A stretch of 64,000 nucleotides of DNA from an uncultured Lachnospiraceae bacterium (GTDB taxonomy: Bacteria; Bacillota; Clostridia; Lachnospirales; Lachnospiraceae), in the NCBI GenBank assembly GCA_947626745.1, contig CANQTF010000006.1, positions 62,001 through 126,000 on the forward strand, given 5' to 3'. Positions within the stretch are counted from its first letter, which is position 1. Every line of letters begins with the position of its first letter. The position numbers and the translations under genes were made by a program. Positions 40,255-48,948 of the stretch are shown here, in pieces. Below the pieces are notes generated by a model. It saw nothing but the letters and a program-made list of their open reading frames with translations, was not told where the DNA came from and ran no database searches.

Positions 40255-41337
40255 TCAGCGCTTGATATCGAAATTCATGTTCATCAGATTGCGGATTGCC
40301 TGTGCGTCGTCCGTGATATTGGCATCGCCGCGGATCGTGTGTTTGATGGCGCTGCTCGCCACCGCGAAGTTGATCATATCCATCGGTTTATAGTCTTTGA
40401 TGATCGCATAGATCAGGCCGCTTGCGAAGGCGTCGCCGCCCCCTACCCGGTCCAAGATATTGAAGGTGAACAGGCGGCTCTCGAAAGTATGTCCCTCGTG
40501 CCACATAAAGGCTTTCAGGCTGTTTTCGCTGCCGCTGTGCGCGTACCGGACATGGCGGGCCATGTATTTCAGATTCGGATAGCGCTCCGCGAAGATGCGG
40601 AAGATCTCGTCCTGCTGCTCGTAGCTGGGCTGCAGCGGCACGCCGTCCTTATAGTCCCCCTTGCTGTGGTCGTTCTCGTCCTTCCACAGGTGATAGGGTT
40701 CGATGCCCAGCAGGACATCGACGTAAGGCAGACACTCCGTACAGAAATCTCTCGCCTCCTCCCATGACCAGAGCAGACTTCGGAAATTGCCGTCGAAGCT
40801 CACGGTCAGGCCGAGTTCCTTCGCCTTCTTCAAGCTGTTCATGATAAGCTCTCTGCAGTTTGCGCCCAAAGCCGACGTGATGCCGCTCAGGTGCAGCCAG
40901 TCAAAGCCCTGCAAGAGCGCGTCCAGATCCACCTTACTGAAATCGTATTCCGCGATGGCGCTGTGCGCACGGTCATAAGTCACTTTGCTGGGACGTATCC
41001 CGTACCCCGTCTCGAGATAGTATGTGCCGAGCCGGTGCGTCGGCGTCTCCTCCGGCGTGCTCAGGATCATGGGCGTGCAGTGTACATCGTTGCTCCGAAG
41101 CATACGGATGGCGCTTTTCCCCAGGCTGTTATTGGGAACGACCGAAAAGAACGTGCTGTCGATCCCCAGATTCGCGAGCGCCAATGCGATATTTGCCTCG
41201 CTGCCGCCGTAACTCGCCTCAAACGTACTCGCCATGCGGATCTTCTCATAGTTCGGCGGCGTCAGGCGAAGCATGATCTCACCGATCGTGATAAATTTCG
41301 TGTGTGTGTCACTCTGTATAGGATTCCGATGTTCCAT
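40255..41337 (-). CDS. kdgK: PfkB-family sugar kinase, probable 2-keto-3-deoxygluconate kinase
   Basis: A 360-residue kinase. PfkB signature 1 is in YGGSEANIALALANLG and signature 2 in DRVGGGDAFASGLIY, with the catalytic Asp in GGGDAF. The N-terminus ITIGEIMLRLTPPNYEKI is typical of KDG kinases, which act in uronate and pectin breakdown by phosphorylating KDG before KDPG aldolase. No aldolase or uronate genes are adjacent, so the substrate is inferred from family resemblance. AAAGGAG precedes the ATG. Confidence 0.88.
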   Translation of the reverse strand: MEHRNPIQSDTHTKFITIGEIMLRLTPPNYEKIRMASTFEASYGGSEANIALALANLGIDSTFFSVVPNNSLGKSAIRMLRSNDVHCTPMILSTPEETPTHRLGTYYLETGYGIRPSKVTYDRAHSAIAEYDFSKVDLDALLQGFDWLHLSGITSALGANCRELIMNSLKKAKELGLTVSFDGNFRSLLWSWEEARDFCTECLPYVDVLLGIEPYHLWKDENDHSKGDYKDGVPLQPSYEQQDEIFRIFAERYPNLKYMARHVRYAHSGSENSLKAFMWHEGHTFESRLFTFNILDRVGGGDAFASGLIYAIIKDYKPMDMINFAVASSAIKHTIRGDANITDDAQAIRNLMNMNFDIKR

Positions 41338-41397
41338 AATGCAGCTCCTTTCCCGCTTTCCGCCGACAATAGATCATAACACTCTTATTCGTTAATT

Positions 41398-42831
41398 TTA
41401 CTGTACGATCGAGAAGTTTGTCAAGATTTCCTCTTCCCCGGGCTGCTTCAGTTCCCCATATGTCCGCCGGATCAATACAGCGGCAATGACAAAGGTCAGC
41501 GCATCGGAGACCGGCATCGAGTACAGCACGCCGTCCAAGCCCCAGAACCGCGGAAACAAAAGCGCAAAGCCTACGCCGAATACGATCTCGCGCACCATGG
41601 AGAGCATCGTGGACTCCGCCGCCTTGCCGAGCGCCTGCAGAAAGATAAAGCACGCCTTATTGACACAGGCAAACACGATCATGCACAGATAGATCCGAAA
41701 AGCCCGAACGGCAAAATCGGTATAGTACACGCTCTCATTTGACGCGCCGAAAACTGCGATAAGCTGTTCCGGCAGCAATTCCACGATAAAAAGCGCCAGA
41801 ACGCCTACGGCAGCCTCCGCCGCCAGAAGCAGCGAGAACAGGCGTCTGACTCTGTTCTTAGATCCCGCGCCCATATTGTAGCCCGCGATCGGTATACAGC
41901 CCGCCGCCATGCCGACGACTATGGAAATGACGATCTGGAAGAATTTCATCACGATACCCACTACCGCCATCGGTATCTGCGCGTACTCCTCCTGTCCGAA
42001 GATCGCGTCCGCCGCCCCATACTTGCGTATCATGTTGTTGATAGCGGCCATCGCCGCTACCAGAGACAACTGCGAGAGCAGACTCGTGAGGCCGAGCGTC
42101 AGCGTTTTGCCGGCTATATGGCGGTCGATGCAAAAATCCCTGCCGGCCGGCCTGACTAATTTCATGCGCAGCAGATACCCCGCCGCCAGAGCCGCCGTTG
42201 CGATCTGTCCGATCACGGTAGCCGCCGCCGCGCCCGTCATGCCCCATTTGCAGCCAAAGATAAAAACGGGGTCAAGGACAATATTGATGCCCGCGCCAAG
42301 AAGCGTGGAGACCATGGCAAAGCCGGGCGATCCGTCCGCCCGTATGATCGGATTCATCGCCTGTCCAAACATATAGAAGGGAATGCCGAGCGATATCCAG
42401 AAAAAGTACTCCCTCGCGTATGCAAACGTCTCCGCATTTACCGTGCCGCCAAACATGGTAATGATAGGTCTTGCAAAGAGCAGATAGACTGCGCAGAGGA
42501 TAACGCTGCTCACCAGTATCATAACGACTGCGCCTCCGACGCTCCTTTTGGCATTTTGAAGCTCCTTTTTGCCGAGGCTCAGGCTGACATAAGCGCAGCA
42601 GCCGTCCCCGATCATGACGGCGACCGCCAGCGCGATGACCGTGAGCGGAAACACCACCGTATTGGCCGCGTTTCCGTAAGAGCCGAGATAATCGGCGTTT
42701 GCGATAAAGATCTGATCTACGATATTGTACAGCGCGCCGACTAAAAGAGAGATGATGCAGGGAACCGCATACCGCCCCATAAGTCTGTCGATGCGCTCTC
42801 TCCCTAAAAACTCATTTGTTTCTGCTTCCAT
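41398..42831 (-). CDS. MATE-family efflux transporter (MepA-like)
   Basis: A 477-residue transporter with about 12 membrane helices in two homologous halves. The N-terminal PCIISLLVGALYNIVDQIFIA is characteristic of the MepA/DinF-like group of cation-coupled multidrug exporters. A longer frame exists; GGAGG precedes the ATG at 42831 (MEAETNEF). Its short leader is a single hairpin with a U-tract that I read as a probable guanidine-IV (mepA-type) riboswitch, so export of guanidinium-like compounds is possible. Confidence 0.93.
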   Translation of the reverse strand: MEAETNEFLGRERIDRLMGRYAVPCIISLLVGALYNIVDQIFIANADYLGSYGNAANTVVFPLTVIALAVAVMIGDGCCAYVSLSLGKKELQNAKRSVGGAVVMILVSSVILCAVYLLFARPIITMFGGTVNAETFAYAREYFFWISLGIPFYMFGQAMNPIIRADGSPGFAMVSTLLGAGINIVLDPVFIFGCKWGMTGAAAATVIGQIATAALAAGYLLRMKLVRPAGRDFCIDRHIAGKTLTLGLTSLLSQLSLVAAMAAINNMIRKYGAADAIFGQEEYAQIPMAVVGIVMKFFQIVISIVVGMAAGCIPIAGYNMGAGSKNRVRRLFSLLLAAEAAVGVLALFIVELLPEQLIAVFGASNESVYYTDFAVRAFRIYLCMIVFACVNKACFIFLQALGKAAESTMLSMVREIVFGVGFALLFPRFWGLDGVLYSMPVSDALTFVIAAVLIRRTYGELKQPGEEEILTNFSIVQ

Positions 42832-42856
42832 AATTCTTTTCCTCCGATCCATAGAA

Positions 42857-42927
42857 ATAAAAAAAGCGCGTGCCCCCGACGTCCGCTGGACTTACGCCGG
42901 TGGGCCACACGCTATATTTTTATTATA
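42857..42927 (-). promoter_or_regulatory. Attenuator leader of the MATE gene, probable guanidine-IV (mepA) riboswitch
   Basis: On the minus strand a perfect TATAAT (42922-42927) is followed after a few bases by one ~49-nt hairpin (42865-42913). The outer stem is AGCGTGTG paired with CACGCGCT, with an inner GTCC/GGAC stem and conserved-looking CCGGCGTAAGTCC. Seven Ts follow, then 26 bases later the MATE start. A terminator this close to the 5' end and just before the ribosome site implies regulation by attenuation. The guanidine-IV class is known to precede mepA-type MATE genes in Clostridia. The class assignment is from memory and gene context. Confidence 0.6.
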
Positions 42928-43018
42928 CTCGGAAAAACTGTTTCCGGTATGGGCGGTTTAGACAAAAAATCGTCGCCGTCCTATTGTCGAAATCGCCAAA
43001 AACCGTATACATTCGTGA

Positions 43019-43047
43019 TTGTATTTTGACGCGGGATGTGGTACGAT
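43019..43047 (+). promoter_or_regulatory. Promoter of the rubredoxin gene
   Basis: TTGTAT (43019-43024) and TACGAT (43042-43047), spacer 17 bp, about 50 bases before the start codon. Confidence 0.6.
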
Positions 43048-43097
43048 AGTCCTATGAGGCAAGACCTCATGTACATTATCCGAAAGGAGTCACGATC

Positions 43098-43271
43098 ATG
43101 CAAAAATATTTCTGTAATCCCTGTGGCTACACATACGATCCCGAAAAGGGCGACCCCGAGCACGGCATCAAGCCCGGCACGGCGTTTGAGGATCTTCCGG
43201 ACGACTGGGTATGCCCTGTCTGCGGTATCGACAAGAGCATGTTCCAGCCTTGCATCGACAACTACAATTAA
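43098..43271 (+). CDS. Rubredoxin
   Basis: A 57-residue iron protein that carries single electrons, for example to oxygen- or superoxide-reducing enzymes in anaerobes. The two cysteine knuckles are [13 protein letters not shown] (Cys6, Cys9) and CPVCGIDK (about residues 41-44), which bind one Fe. The usual hydrophobic core residues ([11 protein letters not shown]) are present. AAAGGAG lies nine bases before the ATG; a promoter and a terminator flank the gene. It stands alone; no rubrerythrin is adjacent. Confidence 0.97.
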   Translation: MQKYFCNPCGYTYDPEKGDPEHGIKPGTAFEDLPDDWVCPVCGIDKSMFQPCIDNYN

Positions 43272-43285
43272 ACGGAACGGACACG

Positions 43286-43315
43286 AAAGACCCGACGCCG
43301 AAGCGCCGGGTCTTT
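43286..43315. terminator. Terminator between rubredoxin and tag
   Basis: AAAGACCCG pairs with CGGGTCTTT, with an inner GC-rich part, followed by CTCTCT on the plus strand. It lies between the convergent stops at 43271 and 43360 and may serve both genes. Confidence 0.75.
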
Positions 43316-43359
43316 CTCTCTGTCAAGATCCGGCGGACATCGCGCGCCGCCGTCTCTCT

Positions 43360-43932
43360 TTATCTGTATTCACAGTATTCCCAGTGGTCATTGATGACCC
43401 CGATGCCCTGCAGGTAAGAATAGATGATCGTCGGGCCCACATATTTGAAGCCGCGCCGTTTCAGGTCCCTGCTGACCCGTTCCGAGAGCTCGTCTTTTGC
43501 GGGCATATCTTTTCCGTCCTGCAGATGGTGGTCGATGACTTTCCCGTCCGTAAAGCTCCAGATATATTTGTCAAAGCTGCCGAACTCTTCCTGCACCCTT
43601 AAGAAAGCCTGTGCATTCGTGACAGCCGCCCTGATCTTGCTCCGGTTGCGGATAATGCCTTTGTCCTGCATGAGCGCTTCGAGCTTCGCATCATCATAAG
43701 CCGCCACGATATTCGGATCGAACCCGTCAAAGGCTTTTCTAAAGTTTTCTTCTTTATCGAGGATCAGATTCCAGCTCACCCCTGCCTGCATCCCTTCCAG
43801 CACGAGCATAGCGTACTGCTCCCGATCCCGGTGTTCCGGCTTGCACCATCTGGTATCGTGATAGAGAAGATACTTCTCCGAAACCCGAGATTGCCCTGTG
43901 CCAAAGGCAAAATCACATCTCCTCTTGTCCAT
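43360..43932 (-). CDS. tag: DNA-3-methyladenine glycosylase I
   Basis: A 190-residue base-excision repair enzyme that removes 3-methyladenine. Family landmarks are MDKRRCDFAFG (Cys zinc ligand), YHDTRWCKPEHRD, VSWNLILDKEENFRKAF and the C-terminal zinc pair NDHWEYCEY. The catalytic Glu region is in YAMLVLEGMQAGVSW. A longer frame exists; ATG 43932 matches the family start. It lies 23 bases after the DUF5722-like gene, probably on the same transcript. Confidence 0.95.
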   Translation of the reverse strand: MDKRRCDFAFGTGQSRVSEKYLLYHDTRWCKPEHRDREQYAMLVLEGMQAGVSWNLILDKEENFRKAFDGFDPNIVAAYDDAKLEALMQDKGIIRNRSKIRAAVTNAQAFLRVQEEFGSFDKYIWSFTDGKVIDHHLQDGKDMPAKDELSERVSRDLKRRGFKYVGPTIIYSYLQGIGVINDHWEYCEYR

Positions 43933-43955
43933 TGTCCGCTCTTCCTCTCCGGCCG

Positions 43956-45617
43956 TTACTGCACTACGCCCGTACCGCTCCTCGTCCACACAATGTTCTG
44001 GCTGATCATCTGATCGATGTCCATACCGATGATCTGCGACGCCCTCGCTTTTGCCGCCGCCTCATTGGCCGTTCCGAGATTCTTATAGATATCGTACGCC
44101 GGCTTTTTGTTGCCGTTTATGTCGCACAGCCCCATAGCCAGATGGCTCTCCATCTCATGTGCGTCGTCCGTCTGCCTGAAAAGCATGAACGCGTCCACAT
44201 CGGGACAGGAAGCCGCTTTCAGGTAGCCGTATGCTATGGACGCTTCCTGCTTGTCATTCCCAAAAGCCGACGTATAGCCGATCTCTGCGATCGAGATGCT
44301 TCTCACTTCCCCTGCCGGATTCAGGAACTGCGACTGGTGCATATAGTTGACCAGGATATCAAAATTCTGCATCGTAATATAAGGCGTGCTGAGCCCTTTC
44401 TGCACCCACACCGCAGGGCCGTTCCACGCATAGGGGTCATACAGCGGCGAGTTATACGGGTGGAAAGAAAGCCCCCAGTCGATGTTTCCCTCCCGCAGCA
44501 TATAGTAATTGAACTGATCCAAATATGCTTTGGAAAGGAAGCTGCCCGGATTCGATTTCCGGTTCCACTCCTGATCTATGGAATTATAGATCCGCAGATT
44601 GGCATTCTGGCTCTTCATCTCGTTGTAGATGATGCGGAACGCCTTGACGTACACGTTGACGTTATAATCTAACGACGAGGAGTCCGTATACCACCACGAT
44701 GTCCTCGCGTTCACCTCGTTGCCGACGATCCAGTTATCGACCTGTCCGCAGCCCGCCTGACCGGAATACCGCTGCGCCAAAAATGCGCCCACGGCTTTCA
44801 GATGATCGACGCCCGCTGCATCCGCCACATTCAGCGCATAACCCGGACAGTTTCCGCCGCGCGCGCCGGGAAGCACCAGATCCTGCGCATAGGGACTCTG
44901 CCCTCCGTTCAGCAGCACCAGCGTCACCTGAATACCATAGCTGTTGAATGTCTTCACCATGGAATCAAACGACTGGATCCTGCCGCCGTTAAAATAATAG
45001 GTCTGCCCGTTATAATTGAAAGGGATCGCCCCGCCCACGGACGCGTCCACGCAGATCTCGTCCATATTCACGTTGTACACGATCTGCTGGATCCCGAGAT
45101 CCTGCAGCTCCCCGCCGGAGCATCTGGCCAGATCCGGCAGAATGCCCTTGATCCCGGTATCTTTGCGCTGTGACGTGTGCGTTGCGATCGCTTCCGGGTT
45201 GGTGATATAGTGTTCGTTGCTGACCTGAACCATCTGTCCGCCGCGCTTCACGGCAACCAGAAACTTACGGCTCAGGTTGGAATCCGCACTGTTATAGTTG
45301 AGCGGAAAGGAAGCCGTCGCGGAGGCTGCCGCATCGACCGTCGCGACCACCTTGCCCGCCGTTCCGTCCTGATAGACTTCGTCTGCATAGATGTAATATT
45401 TGCCGTCGTCGCTGGACGGAACGCTGCCCGCGCTGAGCTGGCACACCACGTTCGATCCCGCAATGGTACAGGAGCTGATAGCGACGGGGCGTCCGTCCGC
45501 CTGCGCATACATCGTATTGTCCCTGCCAAAGATCACGCCGCCGACTATTAACGCCGCGGTCAGGAATACGGCTGACAGCGCCGCCCCGCTCTTCTTGGAT
45601 AATCTGTTCTTTTTCAT
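43956..45617 (-). CDS. Secreted DUF5722-like putative glycoside hydrolase
   Basis: A 553-residue exported protein. Lys-rich start and hydrophobic helix to about residue 33 form a signal peptide. A beta domain follows (about 40-150), then a TIM-barrel-like region with WIVGNEVNARTSW (possible acid/base Glu) and ISIAEIGYTS (possible nucleophile Glu). These are spaced as in retaining glycosidases. I recognise it as resembling the uncharacterised DUF5722 family; activity is not known. A longer frame exists; the chosen ATG 45617 begins MKKNRLSKKSG. Confidence 0.78.
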   Translation of the reverse strand: MKKNRLSKKSGAALSAVFLTAALIVGGVIFGRDNTMYAQADGRPVAISSCTIAGSNVVCQLSAGSVPSSDDGKYYIYADEVYQDGTAGKVVATVDAAASATASFPLNYNSADSNLSRKFLVAVKRGGQMVQVSNEHYITNPEAIATHTSQRKDTGIKGILPDLARCSGGELQDLGIQQIVYNVNMDEICVDASVGGAIPFNYNGQTYYFNGGRIQSFDSMVKTFNSYGIQVTLVLLNGGQSPYAQDLVLPGARGGNCPGYALNVADAAGVDHLKAVGAFLAQRYSGQAGCGQVDNWIVGNEVNARTSWWYTDSSSLDYNVNVYVKAFRIIYNEMKSQNANLRIYNSIDQEWNRKSNPGSFLSKAYLDQFNYYMLREGNIDWGLSFHPYNSPLYDPYAWNGPAVWVQKGLSTPYITMQNFDILVNYMHQSQFLNPAGEVRSISIAEIGYTSAFGNDKQEASIAYGYLKAASCPDVDAFMLFRQTDDAHEMESHLAMGLCDINGNKKPAYDIYKNLGTANEAAAKARASQIIGMDIDQMISQNIVWTRSGTGVVQ

Positions 45618-45779
45618 ATAAACCTGTCTCTCTTCCGTCATTTCTTTTCTATTTCCGTTTTGCGGACGCCGTCTCTCAGGCGTATTGCGTCCACGGATAT
45701 TATAGCCGCAAAATGAAGCCTTGACAAGAACGAATGTCAGATTCGGGGATATCCTGTCAAAAAGCGCCGCCTACCGCAT

Positions 45780-46715
45780 TTACGCCGGATTCACGTGGAC
45801 CATGATATGCTTGACCTTGGGGAAATCCTTCTCGATAGCGTCATGGACGCGCTCGGCGATACCGTGCGCGTTTCGAAGCTTCATCTCCCCGTCCACGCTG
45901 ATCTCGATATCCACATAGATCTTGTTGGCAAATACCCGCGTGTGCAGCAGATCGATCCCCAAGACCCCTTCCTGCGCCAGCGCGCACGCCGCCATTTCCG
46001 CTTCCTCCTCGTCGTCGCACGCCTTATCCACCATTTTGTCTACCGCGTCCATAAAAATATCATATGCCGCCTTTTCAATGAAAATGCAGATCACCAGACT
46101 GGCGATCGGATCCAGGATCGGGAAACCCAGCCTCGCTCCCGCGATACCGATCAGCGCGCCCACGGAAGAGAGCGCATCGGAGCGATGATGCCATGCGTCC
46201 GCCATGAGCGCGCCGGAATCTATCTTTTTTGCATAGACCTTCGTATACCTGTACATAGCCTCCTTGACCGCAATGGACACAACGGCCGCGATCAGTGCGA
46301 GCAGCCCCGGCACGACAAGCTGCAGACGATCGCCCCCGGCGATCTTGGCGGCGGCGGAGTAACCGATGCCCAGACCCGTCACCGCGAGGATCGTCGCCAG
46401 CACGATCGCAGCCACGCACTCCAGACGTTCATGCCCGTAGGGATGCTCTTTGTCCGACGCCTTGTTCGATATCCTGACGCCGATGATCACCACGATCGTG
46501 CTGAACACGTCCGATGCCGAGTGGATCGCATCCGAGATCATAGCGCCCGAATGAGCGAGCGCCCCTGCAAAGAGCTTGAACAGGGTGAGGGCCAGATTCG
46601 CGATGATGCTGACTCTCGATACCCGCATGGCCACCTGCTCATAGTCCTCGCCGCCGCGGTCCGCCGCTTTCTTTTCGTTCATATATGTATTTTGCATACC
46701 TTCCGTGCTGTCCAT
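45780..46715 (-). CDS. Cation diffusion facilitator (CDF) metal exporter
   Basis: A 311-residue transporter with six membrane helices and a C-terminal metal-binding domain (KHIMVHVNP). Metal-site motifs are SDAIHSASDVFS in helix 2 and MADAWHHRSDALSS in helix 5 (HxxxD pairs). GGAGG precedes ATG 46715 (MDSTEGM), which is chosen over a longer frame. The gene is preceded by a NiCo riboswitch, so its likely substrates are Co2+ and Ni2+, exported when in excess. Confidence 0.94.
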   Translation of the reverse strand: MDSTEGMQNTYMNEKKAADRGGEDYEQVAMRVSRVSIIANLALTLFKLFAGALAHSGAMISDAIHSASDVFSTIVVIIGVRISNKASDKEHPYGHERLECVAAIVLATILAVTGLGIGYSAAAKIAGGDRLQLVVPGLLALIAAVVSIAVKEAMYRYTKVYAKKIDSGALMADAWHHRSDALSSVGALIGIAGARLGFPILDPIASLVICIFIEKAAYDIFMDAVDKMVDKACDDEEEAEMAACALAQEGVLGIDLLHTRVFANKIYVDIEISVDGEMKLRNAHGIAERVHDAIEKDFPKVKHIMVHVNPA

Positions 46716-46792
46716 ATATATGCCTCCTTCTGTGGGGAATGCGCGAAAGAGAACCTTTCGCTCCAAAAAGAAAACACCCACGTACGCAGCAA

Positions 46793-46885
46793 TCGTAACT
46801 ACTGTCCCGCAGATGTCATGATCTACTGTCGCGCAGCGCGACCCGGCTCCCGGGCTGATGCCCCGGCCTGCTCAGTTTGTACTGT
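46793..46885 (-). ncRNA. NiCo (cobalt/nickel) riboswitch
   Basis: The minus-strand leader of the CDF gene contains AACTGAGCAGGC, then GGAGCCGGG, CGACAGTAGATCATG and ACATCTGCGGGACAGTAG, in the order and spacing of the NiCo aptamer (conserved CUGAGCAGGC, AGCCGGG, ACAGAUG and GGGACAG). A U-rich run TTTTCTTTTT follows about 20 bases later, compatible with transcription termination as the off state. NiCo RNAs are known upstream of czcD-type exporters and turn them on with Co2+ or Ni2+. Confidence 0.88.
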
Positions 46886-46958
46886 AGTATCAGCCAGAGA
46901 GTTCTCGCTCTCATTGTTGTTATGCAGTGCAAAGAGTATTTTTATCAATGTAACATAA

Positions 46959-46992
46959 GCGGATCGAAAATGCAAGACGATTTCCGATCCGC
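46959..46992 (-). terminator. Terminator after the SpoIID-like/LysM gene
   Basis: GCGGATCGGAAAT pairs with ATTTTCGATCCGC (one mismatch) around an 8-base loop. The following tract TTATGTTA is weak. The loop contains TTGCAT, a likely -35 of the CDF promoter (16 bp before TTACAT). Confidence 0.5.
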
Positions 46993-47009
46993 TTTCCGCT
47001 CCCCGGCCG

Positions 47010-48827
47010 TCAGCCATTGGGTATCAGAAGCACCTGCCCGATGCGCAGAGCATCGCTCGTAAGTCCGTTCAACCGGCGGATCGCTTCCACCGTCGTGCCG
47101 AACCTCTGCGCGAGCAGCCACAGCGTATCGCCTGACCGCACCGTGTACTCAAAATAATCATAGTCCGTCGGCGTCGGGATCTTCAAGACCTGACCGATAT
47201 ACAGCATACTGCCTTCAAGCCCGTTCAGCCGGCGGATCGCCTCCACCGTCGTGCCGTAACGCTGCGCCAGACGCCACAACGTATCACCCGACTGCACCGT
47301 ATACTCAAAATAGGCCGGGTTCGGACCCGTCTCCGGCAGCGTTCCGCGGATATTCAGATAAATGTCGTAGAGCGCCTGCCATGTGGCCGCTCCTACGATG
47401 CCGTCCGGACCAAGCTGCATCATGCGTTGAAAAGCGATCACCGCCTGTCTGGTCGAACTGCCGAAGACGCCGTCCTGCGTGACGCTCGGAATGCCCGGAT
47501 AGAACTGCGCGATCACATTCAGGAGATATTGCAGTGTCAGGACGTCATTCCCGCCCGATCCCTGCCGCAGCACCGAGCTTGGCGGCACGGTGCCGATGCC
47601 GAGCTGCGTTCCTTCACTGTCAAGCTCCGCCAGTCTGGCGACCGCCGTATAGATCTGTGAGATCTTGTACCATGTGGACTTGCCGACAACGCCGTCCGCG
47701 GCCAGGCTGAAGATGCTCTGGAACTTGCGCACCGCGGCCTCCGTAGCGCTGCCAAACACGCCGGACGCATCCGTGATCATCGGGATCGCCGGATAGTTCC
47801 TGCGTATCCGGTTCAGATAATTCTGGATATTCTGCACGTCCAGCCCAGCGCTGCCCCGTCTCAGCGGCGTGCCCGGATAGGACGACAGCACATTGGTCAC
47901 CGCCTGTGCCTGTGAGATCACGACATCGTTCGGATAGTAAGCGCGCAGGATCTGCAGGGGCGTATATCCCCTCTGCGCCAGCGTGACCGTACCCCACTGC
48001 GACAGGCCGGAGCATGTCACGGTCGTGCCGTTGCAGAAGGTCGTGAAGTAGGGCGCGTTCTGTCCCTGCCGCGTCACGTACTCGTTGAATATCTCATCGA
48101 CGATCGCGCTGATGGATTCATAGATCGGTCTGCCGTACACATACGCCTGATCATAGGCCGTGCTGTTCGTGATATCAAAGCTGTAGCCCTGACTTCTGTA
48201 CCACTCCGTGAAGATGCGGTTCAATGCAAACGTGATGATCGCGTAGATATTTGCCCTCAGCGCCGCGTCGGGCCATGTGGGATAGATCTCGCTGCTGGCC
48301 GCATTTTTCACATAATCCGTAAAAGCCACCTGCACATTGGAGGCGTAGGACGCGGGACTCCCCAAATGGACCGTTATCACACTTGGGATCACCACCTGCC
48401 TGAGAATATAAGGCTCTGCCACCGGCCCTTCCTGCTGACGTGTTCCTTCCCGTGCCACAGCGGGTCTTTCGATCGTGATGCGCTCCGCCTCACCGCTCCT
48501 TGCATCGTCCTGCTGCGGGAGCAGCGCCATAGGCAGGATCGCCGTCTCCCCTTCATAGATCGGTACATTTTCCACATAGAGGGACTGGAAACCGACCGCC
48601 TGTGCAAGCACATGATAGCTCACATACGGATCTCCGACATAGTTCGGATCCAACGACAGACCGGCGGCCACCGTCTCGAGCGAGACCATAGGCGTCTCTC
48701 CGCTTTCATCTGTCGTAAGGCCGTACACCCTGTGTCCCTGATCGTCCAAAATCGTGATCTGCACGTTCTCAAGCGGCACGGCATCGTTGGCGATCCTCGC
48801 CTGTATCACTAAATATCCGATAGCCAT
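47010..48827 (-). CDS. SpoIID-like/peptidoglycan-binding/LysM multidomain protein
   Basis: A 605-residue protein. Residues 1-100 look like a transthyretin-like beta domain (NVQITILDDQGHRVYGLTTDE). About 150-310 resembles a SpoIID-like domain (SEIYPTWPDAALRANIYAI, SGLSQWGTVTLAQRG). Two peptidoglycan-binding domains follow (PLRRGSAGLDVQNIQNYLN and VLRQGSGGNDVLTLQYLLN). Two almost identical LysM repeats end the chain (YTVQSGDTLWRLAQRYGTT; YTVRSGDTLWLLAQRFGTT). There is no signal peptide, so it may act in the mother cell or be released by another route. It is likely a spore or cell-wall protein. Confidence 0.85.
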   Translation of the reverse strand: MAIGYLVIQARIANDAVPLENVQITILDDQGHRVYGLTTDESGETPMVSLETVAAGLSLDPNYVGDPYVSYHVLAQAVGFQSLYVENVPIYEGETAILPMALLPQQDDARSGEAERITIERPAVAREGTRQQEGPVAEPYILRQVVIPSVITVHLGSPASYASNVQVAFTDYVKNAASSEIYPTWPDAALRANIYAIITFALNRIFTEWYRSQGYSFDITNSTAYDQAYVYGRPIYESISAIVDEIFNEYVTRQGQNAPYFTTFCNGTTVTCSGLSQWGTVTLAQRGYTPLQILRAYYPNDVVISQAQAVTNVLSSYPGTPLRRGSAGLDVQNIQNYLNRIRRNYPAIPMITDASGVFGSATEAAVRKFQSIFSLAADGVVGKSTWYKISQIYTAVARLAELDSEGTQLGIGTVPPSSVLRQGSGGNDVLTLQYLLNVIAQFYPGIPSVTQDGVFGSSTRQAVIAFQRMMQLGPDGIVGAATWQALYDIYLNIRGTLPETGPNPAYFEYTVQSGDTLWRLAQRYGTTVEAIRRLNGLEGSMLYIGQVLKIPTPTDYDYFEYTVRSGDTLWLLAQRFGTTVEAIRRLNGLTSDALRIGQVLLIPNG

Positions 48828-48923
48828 AGATGTGAAATTCTCCTTTTGACGAGATATTTTTCTGTTTTATTATATGAGCACGATCAAAATGTTCCCTAAA
48901 AATACCCCGGAGAAATCACAAAA

Positions 48924-48948
48924 GGGCGAAGCGCTCTACGCTCCGCCC
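48924..48948 (-). terminator. Terminator after the LytTR regulator gene
   Basis: GGGCGGAGCG pairs with CGCTTCGCCC around a short loop that includes the stop codon; TTTTGTG follows on the minus strand. Confidence 0.7.

Noticed and set aside
42865-42913. The hairpin before the MATE gene as an ordinary terminator of an upstream gene
   Set aside because: No minus-strand gene lies between it and the divergent rubredoxin gene, and a -10 box sits immediately upstream of the hairpin.
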